Part shown: piece after piece, positions 10,156-18,700 of the stretch | Numbering within the stretch: position 1 is the stretch's first letter | How the letters are laid out: each line of letters opens with the position of its first letter | Origin: Methanobacteriota archaeon | GTDB lineage: Archaea; Halobacteriota; Methanosarcinia; Methanosarcinales; Methanosarcinaceae | Assembly: GCA_016841265.1 (NCBI GenBank) | Contig: JAENZL010000016.1 | Span: 8,051-72,050 of the forward strand | Direction: 5' to 3' | DNA length: 64,000 bases | Notes under the pieces: model-generated | Seen by the model: the letters and a program-made list of their open reading frames with translations, nothing else | Told to the model about the DNA's origin: nothing | Databases searched by the model: none | Program-made: the position numbers and the translations under genes

Positions 10156-10168
10156 AAGAAAAAACTGC

Positions 10169-10190
10169 GGAAAGCCTTTTCAAGCTTTCC
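10169..10190 (+). terminator. hairpin just downstream of the CetZ-like gene
   Basis: Perfect inverted repeat GGAAAGC / GCTTTCC with an 8-base loop beginning 14 bases after the stop codon. T-rich runs follow at 10230-10270. Could be a terminator or a 3'-end stabiliser. Confidence 0.5.
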
Positions 10191-10301
10191 TATCCCCAGT
10201 TTCGTATTTGAAACTTCGGTCCTGCTTTTGCAACCTTTCTTTAAAAATTTTTTAAAAAACGGTTTTTTTAAAAACTGCCCGCTACCTTTTTTGAAAAGTT
10301 C

Positions 10302-10421
10302 ACTTTGTTGAGCTTACTTTGTTGAGCTTACTTTGTTGAGCTTACTTTGTTGAGCTTCTGTTGAGCTTAATTTGTTGAGCTTAATTTGTTGAGCTTAATT
10401 TGTTGAGCTTCTGTTGAGCTT
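10302..10421. repeat. 14-bp tandem repeat (actttgttgagctt / aatttgttgagctt)
   Basis: Four copies of actttgttgagctt, a shortened ctgttgagctt, three copies of aatttgttgagctt and again the shortened form. The regular 4+1+3+1 order indicates a two-stage expansion. It lies between two convergent genes. Confidence 0.95.
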
Positions 10422-10475
10422 CTAGTTAGCTTACCAGGGTGTTACCGGGCTTGCGGAGATCATGTACCTGATTTT

Positions 10476-11231
10476 TTAACTTATCGGGATTACAAGCCTG
10501 AAACCGTTAAAGGACTCCACCATGACCGGTAGGCCATACACTGTTTCGATAACTTCGGGGGTGATAATTTCAGGGCCTCCCCTGGCATAGATTCCCCCGT
10601 TCCTGATTATCAGAAAACTGTCAGCGTAGCGGAGAGCCATGTTGATGTCGTGCATGGTCAGGACCACGGAGATGCCCTGGGCTTTTGCGATCCCCCGGAT
10701 GGTATCCAGGATATCTACCTGGTTTTTGAGGTCCAGGTTGCTGGTGGGTTCGTCAAGGAGGATGAGTTCGGGCTCCTGGACAAGGGCTCTTGCAATTGCC
10801 ACCTTTTGAAGTTCACCCCCGCTCAACTGGTCGATGTAGCGAAGAGCCAGGTCTTCGAGACCCAGTGCGTTTACCGTTTCCTCAACGATTTCCCGGTCCC
10901 GGGCTTTCACGCTCCAGCCAATCCGGGGCTTGCGGCCCAGAAGAATCGCATCAAAGGCAGTAAGCCTTCCCGTTTCCGAGCGCTGGGCAACATAGCCGAG
11001 CCGCTTTGCGACCTCATCCCTGGCAAGGGTATGCAGGTTTTCCCCCTGCACCATAACAAGCCCCCTCTTCGGCTTCAGGATCGAATTTATGCAGCGGAGA
11101 AGCGTGGACTTCCCGACCCCATTAGGGCCAAGCACGACCATTACTTCTCCGGGCAGGACTCCGAAATCAATACCTCTCAAAATTTCCCTTGTACCGTAAT
11201 CAAACCCAAGATTTTGAACTTCAAGCATCAA
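10476..11231 (-). CDS. ABC transporter ATPase of the FecE/BtuD type
   Basis: Nucleotide-binding subunit of a metal-chelate/cobamide importer, 251 residues. Walker A is GPNGVGKST, the signature is QLSGGELQKVAIARALVQEP, Walker B is LILLDEPTSNLD, and the switch histidine is in LTMHDINMALRYAD. This is the FepC/BtuD family rather than an exporter. It is the last gene of a minus-strand operon: its ATG overlaps the permease stop by four bases. The substrate could be an iron-siderophore, haem or corrinoid; sequence alone does not decide. Confidence 0.92.
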   Translation of the reverse strand: MMLEVQNLGFDYGTREILRGIDFGVLPGEVMVVLGPNGVGKSTLLRCINSILKPKRGLVMVQGENLHTLARDEVAKRLGYVAQRSETGRLTAFDAILLGRKPRIGWSVKARDREIVEETVNALGLEDLALRYIDQLSGGELQKVAIARALVQEPELILLDEPTSNLDLKNQVDILDTIRGIAKAQGISVVLTMHDINMALRYADSFLIIRNGGIYARGGPEIITPEVIETVYGLPVMVESFNGFRLVIPIS

Positions 11232-12433
11232 TGTCTATACCCCCTGACAAGCAGGTAAAGGAAAAGGGGCGCTCCCATGAACGCAGTCAGTATGGCGACG
11301 GGAAGCACATGAGGCGCCATCATCATCCGGGCTGCGGTGTCCGACGCGAGCAGCAAAATCCCGCCCACAAGGCAGGAAGCCGGGAGCAGGAAGCGCTGGT
11401 CATCCCCCACAAAACGGCGGGAGATGTGCGGACAGACAAGCCCCACAAAACCAATAACACCAAGAAAAGCAACAATAAACGCAGTCACCAGGGAAGCTGC
11501 GAGCATACCCCAGAGCCGGATTTTTTCCACATCCACTCCAAGCCCTTTGGCAGTCTCGTCCCCTGCGTCAATAGCGTTGTAATTCCAGCAGTTCAGGTAG
11601 AAATACAACAGGGAAGGAATTACCACTGCCGAGATGATAGCAAGGTCCCCCCAATCAGCCCGCCCTACGTCTCCGAAAGTCCAGAAAACAACCGCTGCAA
11701 GCTGGACATCATCCGCAAAATACTGCAGAAACATCGTCCCTGCCGTAAAGAGGGAAGAAAGAGCAACCCCGGTCAGAATCATCACTTCAGGAGAGGCCCC
11801 CTTATACTTTGCAATAGCCAGCAGTATGAAGGTCGTAAGCATGGAAAAAAGGAAGGCAACGGCGGTGGTGAGATACGGGTTGTTCAGCATTATCGCATCC
11901 GCCCCGGTGCTCCGCATGGTGCCCGAACCGAGTACGATTACGGAAAAAGCCGCTCCGAAAGCAGCGGCATGCGAAATCCCCAGGGTGTAAGGAGAACCCA
12001 GAGGGTTCCTGAGAATGGACTGCAGGGAAACCCCGGCAACCGAAAGCCCTACCCCTGCCACAATCGCAGTGAGAGCTCTTGGCAGCCGGATCTGCCAGAT
12101 AATCGTGTTCGAATTGCCCAGGTCTTCTCCTAGAAGCACTCTTGCGACATCCGTAATGGAGACATTTGCAGCCCCCACAGCTATTGAATGAAGAAAGAGC
12201 AGGATCAGCAGGAGAATTGAGAGGAAAATAAATGTAAATTTCCTCCCTATATACCTGGAGTAGGCGGAAGAAACCGTATCTCCCCCTAATTTTGCCCCGG
12301 ATTCGTTCGCCTTATTCATTCCAGCAGTCTTGGTCAGGTCCATTTTAGCAGCCTTTTTTGAGTCAGTTAAAATAAAGGAGAATTGAAGAAAAGAGTTGCC
12401 GGGGGGGTTTAAGCCCTTATCCGGATCAATCAA
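11228..12433 (-). CDS. FecCD/BtuC-type ABC transporter permease
   Basis: Polytopic permease with about ten hydrophobic segments; family marks include RLPRALTAIVAGVGLSVAGV, QSILRNPLGSPYTLGISHAA and GVIGFVGLVCPHISRRFVG, which contacts the ATPase. It overlaps both partners (8 bases with the binding protein, 4 with the ATPase), so translation is probably coupled. The longest frame starts with TTG at 12433 and gives a roughly 60-residue hydrophilic N-terminal extension before the first helix; ATG codons at 12343 or 12319 are possible starts, and the family's usual length of 330-360 residues favours one of them. Confidence 0.9.
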   Translation of the reverse strand: MIDPDKGLNPPGNSFLQFSFILTDSKKAAKMDLTKTAGMNKANESGAKLGGDTVSSAYSRYIGRKFTFIFLSILLLILLFLHSIAVGAANVSITDVARVLLGEDLGNSNTIIWQIRLPRALTAIVAGVGLSVAGVSLQSILRNPLGSPYTLGISHAAAFGAAFSVIVLGSGTMRSTGADAIMLNNPYLTTAVAFLFSMLTTFILLAIAKYKGASPEVMILTGVALSSLFTAGTMFLQYFADDVQLAAVVFWTFGDVGRADWGDLAIISAVVIPSLLYFYLNCWNYNAIDAGDETAKGLGVDVEKIRLWGMLAASLVTAFIVAFLGVIGFVGLVCPHISRRFVGDDQRFLLPASCLVGGILLLASDTAARMMMAPHVLPVAILTAFMGAPLFLYLLVRGYRH

Positions 12434-13637
12434 GGGAAAGTTTTCCGAACCCTCCGTCGAAACCGATTTCCATCATTTCGTGCACATCTTCCCCATTCTC
12501 TTCAAAGAGGAAAGTATAGATTTCATCGGTCTTTGCGTCAATATCAATATCAGCAAACTTGTCCGGGTACACAATAGTCCCTGCATAGTAGGCATCCGCA
12601 AGTACGGAACCATGGTTAGAACTGTACCAGTTGTAAGGCAGGATGCCGTAGACCTCCCCCTCCTTCACTGCAGTCAGGCTCAGGTAGGCAGGGTCTTCTT
12701 TAAGCTCGTCAAGAGCCGAGGGTGTGGTCTGGTAGGTGGACAGGTCAACGAAAAGAATGTCAGGATCCCATTCCATAATGGCTTCCTTTGAGGCATCGGC
12801 GTGGTCCGTACCCATCTCACCCGCAACATTCTTTGCATTTATGAGCATGAAAGGTGGATAGGTAGGTTCGGTGGACTGGAAACCATGGGGGCCGCTATAG
12901 GCAATTCCGCCCACGTAAACGCTCTTTTTTTCCTCGTCAGGGATATCCGCAGTCCGGGACCCCAGGTCAGCAATAGCAGCATCAAAGAAATCGATGATTT
13001 CTTCTGCCCTTTCCTCCCTGTCCATGACCTCTCCCATGATCCTGAGAGAACTGTACATGTCTTCACGGTAGACTCCAAGGTTCCCGTAATTAAGTGCAAC
13101 CACCGGAATGCCGGTCTTGGCCGAAAACTCATCAGCATCGGCAGAGGAAAGCACATAGGTCCAGAAAATCACATCAGGACCGGCTGCAACGACCTTTTCG
13201 GGATCGGTGTTTCCGCGGAATTCCCCGATAAGGGGCATTTCCTGAAGCCAGGGATTTGCGATTGCATAGGGTCGGCGGTTTTCGTCTATCCGGAGTTCGA
13301 TATCTTCTACCCCCACAACAGCATCCTGAGCTCCCAGATAGCAGAGATAGCGAAGGGCTCCTGATCCCTGGCAAACGACTTTTTCAGGGTTTTTCGGGAC
13401 GGTTACCGTCCGCCCAAGCCCATCCGTAATAGTTATCATTTCCGTGCCCGAACTGGCATCGGAACTTTTGACAGCTTTGTGCCCACTTTCATCCCCGGCA
13501 TCCGACTCAGAAGAGGAGCCAACACACCCGGCTGACACACATGCCGCCACCAGCACAAGTACGAGGAGAACACACAGATATTTTTTATGAACCACACAAA
13601 CCAACTCCATATGCCATGAACACAACATACTTTTCAT
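12426..13637 (-). CDS. metal-chelate ABC transporter substrate-binding lipoprotein
   Basis: Extracytoplasmic binding protein of the TroA/FepB/BtuF class. It has a hydrophobic leader ending in a lipobox-like Cys (AACVSAGC), then a low-complexity Ser/Asp linker, then ITDGLGRTVTVPKNPEKVVC, the usual opening of iron-complex binding proteins. The first ATG (13637) gives an unusually long leader; a GTG preceded by GGAG (reading VVHKKYLCVLL) about 45 bases downstream is an attractive alternative. First gene of a three-gene operon with permease and ATPase. The ligand is not determined by sequence; iron chelate or corrinoid are the leading options. Confidence 0.88.
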   Translation of the reverse strand: MKSMLCSWHMELVCVVHKKYLCVLLVLVLVAACVSAGCVGSSSESDAGDESGHKAVKSSDASSGTEMITITDGLGRTVTVPKNPEKVVCQGSGALRYLCYLGAQDAVVGVEDIELRIDENRRPYAIANPWLQEMPLIGEFRGNTDPEKVVAAGPDVIFWTYVLSSADADEFSAKTGIPVVALNYGNLGVYREDMYSSLRIMGEVMDREERAEEIIDFFDAAIADLGSRTADIPDEEKKSVYVGGIAYSGPHGFQSTEPTYPPFMLINAKNVAGEMGTDHADASKEAIMEWDPDILFVDLSTYQTTPSALDELKEDPAYLSLTAVKEGEVYGILPYNWYSSNHGSVLADAYYAGTIVYPDKFADIDIDAKTDEIYTFLFEENGEDVHEMMEIGFDGGFGKLSLD

Positions 13638-14112
13638 GACCGTAAGAACTTTCAGACCGGATTTAGTCCAAAACCTGCAACAATCATATGTAGATAAAAA
13701 TTCTTATGTTTCTGCAATATAAGAATCTAAATTTTAGTAATACCAAGTTATATGGATATTTGTATTGATGTATAAAACTTACGATTTAGACATGGATTAA
13801 TGAGATCAAATCATCAATAAATGAGGGGCAGTAATAAACACTGTTAAGGTAAAAATAATAATTATTAAAACAGAATATATAAAGAGAAGCAAAAAGGTGA
13901 CAGCTTTAGTTCCGCATTTCCAAGTACATAAGTGTCACATGATATCGAACAATGTACTCAAAAATAAGTAGGCATTATATAGGGCCAAATTTCAACATCG
14001 CAATCAATTAACCATTTAGAGCTGGATAAAAACATATCCGCACCTAAGAAGACGGAAGTTCGCTTACAGGGACAAATGTTGCCGAAGCAAAAAGTGCAGT
14101 GCCAAAAGCATA
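13638..14112. other. upstream region of the metal-chelate importer
   Basis: No gene. The 13680-13900 part is very AT-rich with several TATA-like stretches (for example aatatataaagag near 13872-13884, and ataagaatctaaattttag near 13716-13735), suitable for a promoter on the minus strand, but I cannot single one out. I see no metal-regulator palindrome I would defend. Confidence 0.4.
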
Positions 14113-14225
14113 GAAACAGAAAAATACACAAAAGAAACAGAAAAATACACAAAAGAAACAGAAAAACACAAAAGAAACAGAAAAACACAAAAGAAACAGA
14201 AAAACACAAAGGAAACAGAAAAAAA
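14113..14225. repeat. 21/19-bp A-rich tandem repeat
   Basis: Two copies of gaaacagaaaaatacacaaaa (21 bp) followed by three copies of the two-base-shorter gaaacagaaaaacacaaaa (19 bp) and a partial sixth. Lies downstream of rps15 (minus strand), so on the rps15 strand it presents repeated T-rich tracts. Confidence 0.93.
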
Positions 14226-14315
14226 TATCAGCAACTTTTTCCTGGAAAAAGGATCAAAAAGGCCGCCTGCCGGAAAAGCAAGACGACCCTTAAAAATTCG
14301 AATAATGTTTCGAAA

Positions 14316-14774
14316 TTACCTGGTAATCATCATTTCAGCTGTCTCAGGCTTGTAAAGCCATTCCTTGGGGAGTACCTTTTCCTGGTGGTAGTACTTAACA
14401 AGTCTGCGGATCTTGGATTCGGTCAGCTGGAGAGAACGCTTGTTGTGGACGTCCTTCTTGTTGATTGCAAGGTGCTTCCTGAGTCCAAGGGCCTTAACGA
14501 TCAGGTTGTAGAGGTCTTCGGGGACACTTGGAGCAACATTGTTTTCCTTGAGGATAGCTGTGATCTTCCTGCCTGTGAGAAGTTTCACATCAGGAACTCC
14601 GTAGCGATCCCTCAGGATCATTCCGATTTCTGAGGTTGCAACACCCTGTTTCCAGAGGTCAAGCACTACTCCGGTAGCCTCTTCCGCACTAACCTTGCAC
14701 CACTCGGGTACTTCGGTCCTGTTGGGTCTGGTAGATGAAGACTTACCTTTACTTCTGGTATGCATTTTAGCCAT
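14316..14774 (-). CDS. rps15: 30S ribosomal protein S15 (archaeal/S13e type)
   Basis: Small-subunit protein binding 16S rRNA. The 152-residue length is that of the archaeal/eukaryotic form, with an N-terminal extension ([17 protein letters not shown]) before the bacterial-like core. Characteristic segments: [18 protein letters not shown] and the C-terminal [20 protein letters not shown]. It is monocistronic here. A TATA-like region is upstream of 14820 on the minus strand. Confidence 0.97.
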   Translation of the reverse strand: MAKMHTRSKGKSSSTRPNRTEVPEWCKVSAEEATGVVLDLWKQGVATSEIGMILRDRYGVPDVKLLTGRKITAILKENNVAPSVPEDLYNLIVKALGLRKHLAINKKDVHNKRSLQLTESKIRRLVKYYHQEKVLPKEWLYKPETAEMMITR

Positions 14775-15016
14775 ATGTCATTCTCCTGATATCGATTGAT
14801 CAGCACCCGGAGGTCCATGTTCCGGGCTGAAGTTATATCTTTACCGATTATAACGGACCAATTACACCGATCGGGAGATTTTTATCCGTCACAGCAACTA
14901 CTGCCGTATGACTTTTTACAGGATAAATATTCCTGAATAAAGCGGAAGTTTTTCGGTAAAAGCGACTTTAGTAAGCTCAGCATGTGATATATACTTTGTG
15001 TTGAGGGAGAAGGCAG
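14775..15016. promoter_or_regulatory. rps15 upstream region
   Basis: Contains ctgatcaatcgatatcagg-like partial dyad at 14788-14810 just before the rps15 start on the minus strand, and a plus-strand TATA-like gatatata at 14986-14993. No gene longer than the small frame at 15017 is visible. Confidence 0.4.
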
Positions 15017-15133
15017 ATGAAGCGGCGACAGAACCTCTTTTCAGGGCTGAAAATTTTATTCTTGCAGCACTCTTCAAGATTACCACCCTTAACTGAGGAA
15101 GGAGAGAAAATGAAGAAGAAAAAGAAAAAATGA
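15017..15133 (+). CDS. possible 38-residue small protein
   Basis: An ATG at 15017 opens a 38-codon frame (starting MKRRQNLFSGLK and ending in a lysine run) that closes with TGA. Upstream, GAGGGAG lies 8 bases before the ATG and a TATA-like gatatata at 14986 would place transcription start near 15010-15015, so the transcript would be almost leaderless. The basic, lysine-rich composition and A-rich 3' end could equally be chance. Kept as a weak candidate only. Confidence 0.2.
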   Translation: MKRRQNLFSGLKILFLQHSSRLPPLTEEGEKMKKKKKK

Positions 15134-15159
15134 AGAAAGACAGAATCTTTCCCCTGAGC

Positions 15160-16404
15160 TCAGGAAGGTCCCCAGAGGCTCAGGACTATTCGAGCCCCTC
15201 CCGGATTAACCTGCCTGTAAATAGATTCCACCTGAGCATCCCTGAGGGCCTGTACCTCAGAGAAATCTTCAGCCCCTACCATACCCGAAACGGTCCGGTT
15301 GATTTCTCCGGAAAACTCAGCTTCAAGCTCGATCCTTATTTCCTCCTCAAGAACGGCAAGCAGGAGATCCTGAAGTACCGGGAGATCGGAAGCTGAGACA
15401 TTTTCGGGACTGATTCCGGATTCAAATTTAAAATCGGCTTCAAGCAGTTCCGCGAAGAAAACCAGGAACGCTTCTTCCGGGCTTTCGGAACTCCCGGCGC
15501 CGGGACTTTCCGGAACCCCATAGAGCAGCGTCTGCATGGACTCATCTGCGTCCTCTCCGAAAACCGAACCAAAATATTCCGAGGGGAAAAGAAGTTCCGA
15601 TACCGCCCTGGCCCCTTCAAGAGCAGCGGCATCAAGGACGGAATCAAAAGCTACAGAAAGGTTTTCTGCGGTCTCCCCCTCGGAAGCATTGAGGAAACTT
15701 ACAAGGGCGGCATCACTCACAGGACTGTAGATATCTTCCCTTGAAGGGGCATAGGTGCCAGGAGGCATGGAAAGCTTTGCACTCTGCCGGATCGCATTGG
15801 CAGGCGCTTCATCCCCTATAATAAGTTCACTCCCGAGAGGGAAGGCTTTCACAGGATACCAGTATGCTTCAAAACGATAGGAGAACCTTCCTGCAAGTTC
15901 CCGGTCCAGGTAAGCCGTGACAACATCCGAAACCTGTGCATTATAATCGGCAGCCAGGGGATTGAGAGGAACTGAAGAGCCACTGTCCGAAAGCATAAGG
16001 GAAAGGGCAAGGCATTCTGCAGTCAGGTCGGCAAAAGTCCGGTGCTTCTGCTCTTTTCCAAAAAGAGTGCTCACAGGACTTTCAACCACGGAATTTTCGG
16101 GCAGGTCAAGCCCCAACACCGAAAAAGGAGAAATTTCATAATCGAAATCTTCAAACTTGCAGGAAAGGAGCGTCTCCAGCAGGTGGGAATCCATTTCGGA
16201 GCCTGCCGTGTAATAAGCTGCTTCATACTGCCCCCCTGCATGCAGGGAAGGCATAAGCAAGACTCCCGCAAGCGAGATAAGCACAAGCAAAAAAAGGGCA
16301 TCAAAGACCGTGGAATAAGCGGACGAATCCCACGCCCGGAGTTTTCTGCCTTCCGGAATTTCCCCTGGCTTCCAGCCCAGAAACGTCCATTTCCTGTCTG
16401 TCAA
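15160..16404 (-). CDS. pilin-like membrane-anchored protein, fourth gene of cluster
   Basis: I recognise no characterised homologue. The 414-residue product has a short basic cytoplasmic-type start, the motif WDSSAYSTVFDALFLLVLI (residues 25-43) where an acidic/serine quartet precedes a single long hydrophobic segment (about 33-54), then an entirely hydrophilic, acidic domain to the C-terminus. That layout, shared with the three genes upstream, is of an archaeal type IV pilin-like protein exposed outside the cell. It is unusually large for a pilin, so it might be a tip or minor component. It is separated by 167 bases (with a 26-bp repeat) from the preceding gene. Function inferred only. Confidence 0.7.
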   Translation of the reverse strand: MTDRKWTFLGWKPGEIPEGRKLRAWDSSAYSTVFDALFLLVLISLAGVLLMPSLHAGGQYEAAYYTAGSEMDSHLLETLLSCKFEDFDYEISPFSVLGLDLPENSVVESPVSTLFGKEQKHRTFADLTAECLALSLMLSDSGSSVPLNPLAADYNAQVSDVVTAYLDRELAGRFSYRFEAYWYPVKAFPLGSELIIGDEAPANAIRQSAKLSMPPGTYAPSREDIYSPVSDAALVSFLNASEGETAENLSVAFDSVLDAAALEGARAVSELLFPSEYFGSVFGEDADESMQTLLYGVPESPGAGSSESPEEAFLVFFAELLEADFKFESGISPENVSASDLPVLQDLLLAVLEEEIRIELEAEFSGEINRTVSGMVGAEDFSEVQALRDAQVESIYRQVNPGGARIVLSLWGPS

Positions 16405-16474
16405 TTATTCCAACCCTCCAATAATCTTATACAATGCTCTCCGACTCCTCACCACTCATTTATTTTAGTCAGAT

Positions 16475-16544
16475 CCGGAAATTAAATTCGAAAAGTAAAT
16501 CCGGAAACCATAACCGGAAATTAAATCCGGAAACCATAACCGGA
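16475..16544. repeat. 26-bp repeat (ccggaaaccataaccggaaattaaat)
   Basis: One full copy at 16501-16526, a second truncated copy to 16544, and a divergent one at 16475-16500. Lies between the third and fourth genes of the pilin-like cluster and contains several TCCGGA palindromes. Confidence 0.88.
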
Positions 16545-16571
16545 TTATTTCATTTACCCCGAACCCCCTTT

Positions 16572-17189
16572 TCAGACCCACCCCGATTGATAGAGTACAA
16601 CTGTTAGAGTCCCAGGGACCGATTCTGCGGGGTTCAATTCGATAACCACCGGTACGGAGGCAGCTATACGGTCCGTTTCTTCAAGGAAAAAAACAGGGTC
16701 CCGGTCATTGGGCATTATCTCCCACTTCCATTCTCCATCCAGAGTCCTAACCTCAATAAGGAAAACATAATTTCCCGAAAAAGCCACAAAAAGCCGTTCC
16801 CTTTCCACCTTCCCCCCGAAACCTGAAAGTTCGTCGAGGACCTCGGCAGAAAGGAGTTCAGGGTTTCCAGCCCTCAAGACAGGGGCTCCGGCAAGGGACT
16901 CGGCCAGGAGAGAAGCGCTTTCGTAGTGTTCAAGGGCAAAGGAACGGTCCTCGTAGCCCAGATAGCCCTGGGATAGCAGGGCGGCAAAGACAACAAAACC
17001 GATTACAGCAAGGGCTGTGGAAAGGAGATCTGCCTGAGGCTCGAGCACTCCGCTTTCGTCCCGGAACAGCCCCCCAAAGGGTTTTCCTGAAAACTTGCCC
17101 GGAAATTTTCCTGAAACATTACCTGAAATATTTCCAGGAACCTTCCCGCTAACAAGGGAAAAATCATTGATAAATGAGGATACACGCAA
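16572..17189 (-). CDS. pilin-like membrane-anchored protein, third gene of cluster
   Basis: No known homologue recognised. A TTG at 17189 preceded at 8 bases by AGGAGGT is preferred over an ATG at 17219; both overlap the preceding gene. After the start comes a Gly/Pro/Ser-rich repeat (units such as VPGN, VSGK, FPGK) of about 28 residues, then FRDESGVLEPQADLLS leading into a hydrophobic helix (VIGFVVFAALL) and a 130-residue extracellular-type domain. The D-E-S-G motif before the helix is shared with the neighbouring genes. The repetitive stretch in front of the motif is odd for a pilin leader, which is normally short; it looks like an expanded 12-15-bp DNA repeat. Confidence 0.7.
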   Translation of the reverse strand: MRVSSFINDFSLVSGKVPGNISGNVSGKFPGKFSGKPFGGLFRDESGVLEPQADLLSTALAVIGFVVFAALLSQGYLGYEDRSFALEHYESASLLAESLAGAPVLRAGNPELLSAEVLDELSGFGGKVERERLFVAFSGNYVFLIEVRTLDGEWKWEIMPNDRDPVFFLEETDRIAASVPVVIELNPAESVPGTLTVVLYQSGWV

Positions 17190-17796
17190 AACCCGATACC
17201 TCCTCCCCTTCCTTAACATAAATGAATTCCTTCTTTATCGAGACAGCTTTAGCAACATCCAGCTCCTTTTCCCCGGCACCGGCAGCCGAAAGATACTTTG
17301 TTATTTCCGAATAGTCCGCAGGCAGAGGATCTTCCCCGCTCCCTTCTGCCCCGAACCTGTCCAGGAGCTTTTCCCGCAGAGCAGTTTCATTAAAAGGCAA
17401 AACCCTGAAAGCAAAAGGTTTTATTGCCCTGACCGTTTTTCCGTCAATTTCGGTTTCCAGCCAGAAATATTCCCCGGAGACGTATGCATCGACTTCCCGC
17501 TCGAAAGGAGAAGCCTGAAACCTGTCAAATCCTTCAAAATGGTAGAGGGCCTCAGGGGACTCCCCCTGGAAACTTCCGGCTCCGACCTCATCCACGGCAG
17601 CTTTGAAGTCCCTGGCAACGGCATCAAGCCCTTCTCCGGCTTCAAGGCTCCCGAAACCGGCCCCCAGCTGAAAAAGGGCTGCAAAAAGGACGGCACTTGC
17701 AAGAATAAGGGCCGCTTTCGAAATCAGGAAATCAGCCCATGCGGATTCATCCTCCAGAATTTCCCTCAGCAAATGCCCCCTGACCCTGAAAATCAT
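17164..17796 (-). CDS. pilin-like membrane-anchored protein, second gene of cluster
   Basis: No characterised homologue recognised. The 210-residue protein begins with a basic leader (MIFRVRGHLLREIL), then EDESAWADFL and a hydrophobic helix (ISKAALILASAVLFAALF, about residues 26-43), then a hydrophilic domain with predicted mixed structure. The ATG overlaps the preceding stop by four bases (ATGA), typical of coupled translation, and the 3' end overlaps the next gene's start. The shared D-E-S-A motif plus one N-terminal helix point to a class III signal (prepilin-like) protein. Partners are likely the adjacent products. Confidence 0.72.
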   Translation of the reverse strand: MIFRVRGHLLREILEDESAWADFLISKAALILASAVLFAALFQLGAGFGSLEAGEGLDAVARDFKAAVDEVGAGSFQGESPEALYHFEGFDRFQASPFEREVDAYVSGEYFWLETEIDGKTVRAIKPFAFRVLPFNETALREKLLDRFGAEGSGEDPLPADYSEITKYLSAAGAGEKELDVAKAVSIKKEFIYVKEGEEVSGFACILIYQ

Positions 17797-18350
17797 ACCC
17801 CGCCTACCGCTTCGTCATATGATTCTTCATATGTTCCCTGCAAACCTTCACTTTCGTTTCCGGAAACCAGCACGAATAACCTCCCCGTCTCAGGTTCAAT
17901 GACAGTTTCAAGAACCAGCCTGTGACGTCCGGAACCCAAAATTGCAGGCCCTTCCATAGACGGACCCGAAAAGCTTGCGGATGAGGCGTAAAAACCTTCC
18001 CTCCTTCCCATGCTTAGATAATAATTGTGCGCATCTGCCGGCCATTCTCCTTCCCTTCCGGGAAGGGCTCCTAAACCGACTTTTACATCTTCTGGAACTC
18101 TAAGCTCCAGGGTAACCTCACTACCAGCTCCACGAAGCGAGAGCTGTTCGGCCGCAACTGTGAGTTTCGAAACTTCAACCACAGCTTCCCGTTCCTTTTC
18201 GTCTTCAAGAAACCCGGAGAGGGAAATAGAGGAAAGCACCAGAAGAGCGGCAAAAAGCAAAGCTCCCACCGAAAGCCTGAAAGGCAGTCCGAAGACTGCA
18301 GACTCGTCACCCGAAATTGAGACGCCTACAACCGAAACCTGGCCAGCCGT
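17793..18350 (-). CDS. pilin-like membrane-anchored protein, first gene of cluster; start codon uncertain
   Basis: The frame is open from an in-frame TAA at 18383-18381 and codes for GQVSVVGVSISGDESAVFGL, then PFRLSVGALLFAALLVLSSI and an outer domain. GDESA plus the helix is the motif shared with the neighbours, so translation should begin before it, yet no ATG, GTG or TTG exists between the TAA and the motif. The first canonical codon is GTG at 18269, which would remove the motif and half the helix. An ACG at 18350, shortly after GGGGTAGAG, would give a normal 13-residue leader; ATT at 18317 is another option. A minus-strand TATA box at 18414-18424 fits a start near 18350. A frameshift or sequencing error is the main alternative. 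Confidence 0.6.
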   Translation of the reverse strand, partial: TAGQVSVVGVSISGDESAVFGLPFRLSVGALLFAALLVLSSISLSGFLEDEKEREAVVEVSKLTVAAEQLSLRGAGSEVTLELRVPEDVKVGLGALPGREGEWPADAHNYYLSMGRREGFYASSASFSGPSMEGPAILGSGRHRLVLETVIEPETGRLFVLVSGNESEGLQGTYEESYDEAVGGV

Positions 18351-18413
18351 AACTCTACCCCACTCTTTGAATCCCTGAAATTACGGAATAAGAATATACA
18401 AAGTTTGCAATGA

Positions 18414-18424
18414 GTATATAAAAA
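18414..18424 (-). promoter_or_regulatory. TATA box of the pilin-like operon
   Basis: On the minus strand the sequence TTTTTATATAC matches the archaeal TATA consensus. Transcription would start about 25 bases downstream, near 18390, just before the open frame of the first pilin-like gene. Confidence 0.55.
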
Positions 18425-18479
18425 TTTTTACAGCCGAAAAAGATTTAATAATTAAAATGAGGTTGGGAGAAAAAAAGAA

Positions 18480-18672
18480 AGGGTAGAAAATTAAAAGAAA
18501 ATCAAAAGCAGAGAAAGCGGAGAAAATAAAGAAGACAAAAAACAAAGAAAATCGAAAGAAAATCGAAAGAAAACAAAGAAAACGGAGAAAACAAAGAAAA
18601 CAAAGAAAACGAAGAAAACGAAGAAAACGAAGAAAACGAAGAAAACGAAGAAAACGAAGAAAATCAAAAGAA
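18480..18672. repeat. A-rich 9-bp repeat (gaaaacgaa) array
   Basis: Low-complexity A/G/C tract that resolves into about six perfect copies of gaaaacgaa near 18607-18660, preceded by degenerate gaaaacaaa and gaaaatcgaaa copies. It lies directly downstream of hisS (minus strand), so the hisS transcript would run into repeated U-rich tracts, which may serve termination. Confidence 0.88.
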
Positions 18673-18700
18673 AATGTTAAAGGTAAAAAGTCCTGCGGAT

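Noticed and set aside
11189-12133. A 314-codon plus-strand open frame over the ABC permease
   Set aside because: It is antisense to a clear FecCD permease and its translation (very basic, low hydrophobicity, Arg/Pro/His-rich) has no family character.
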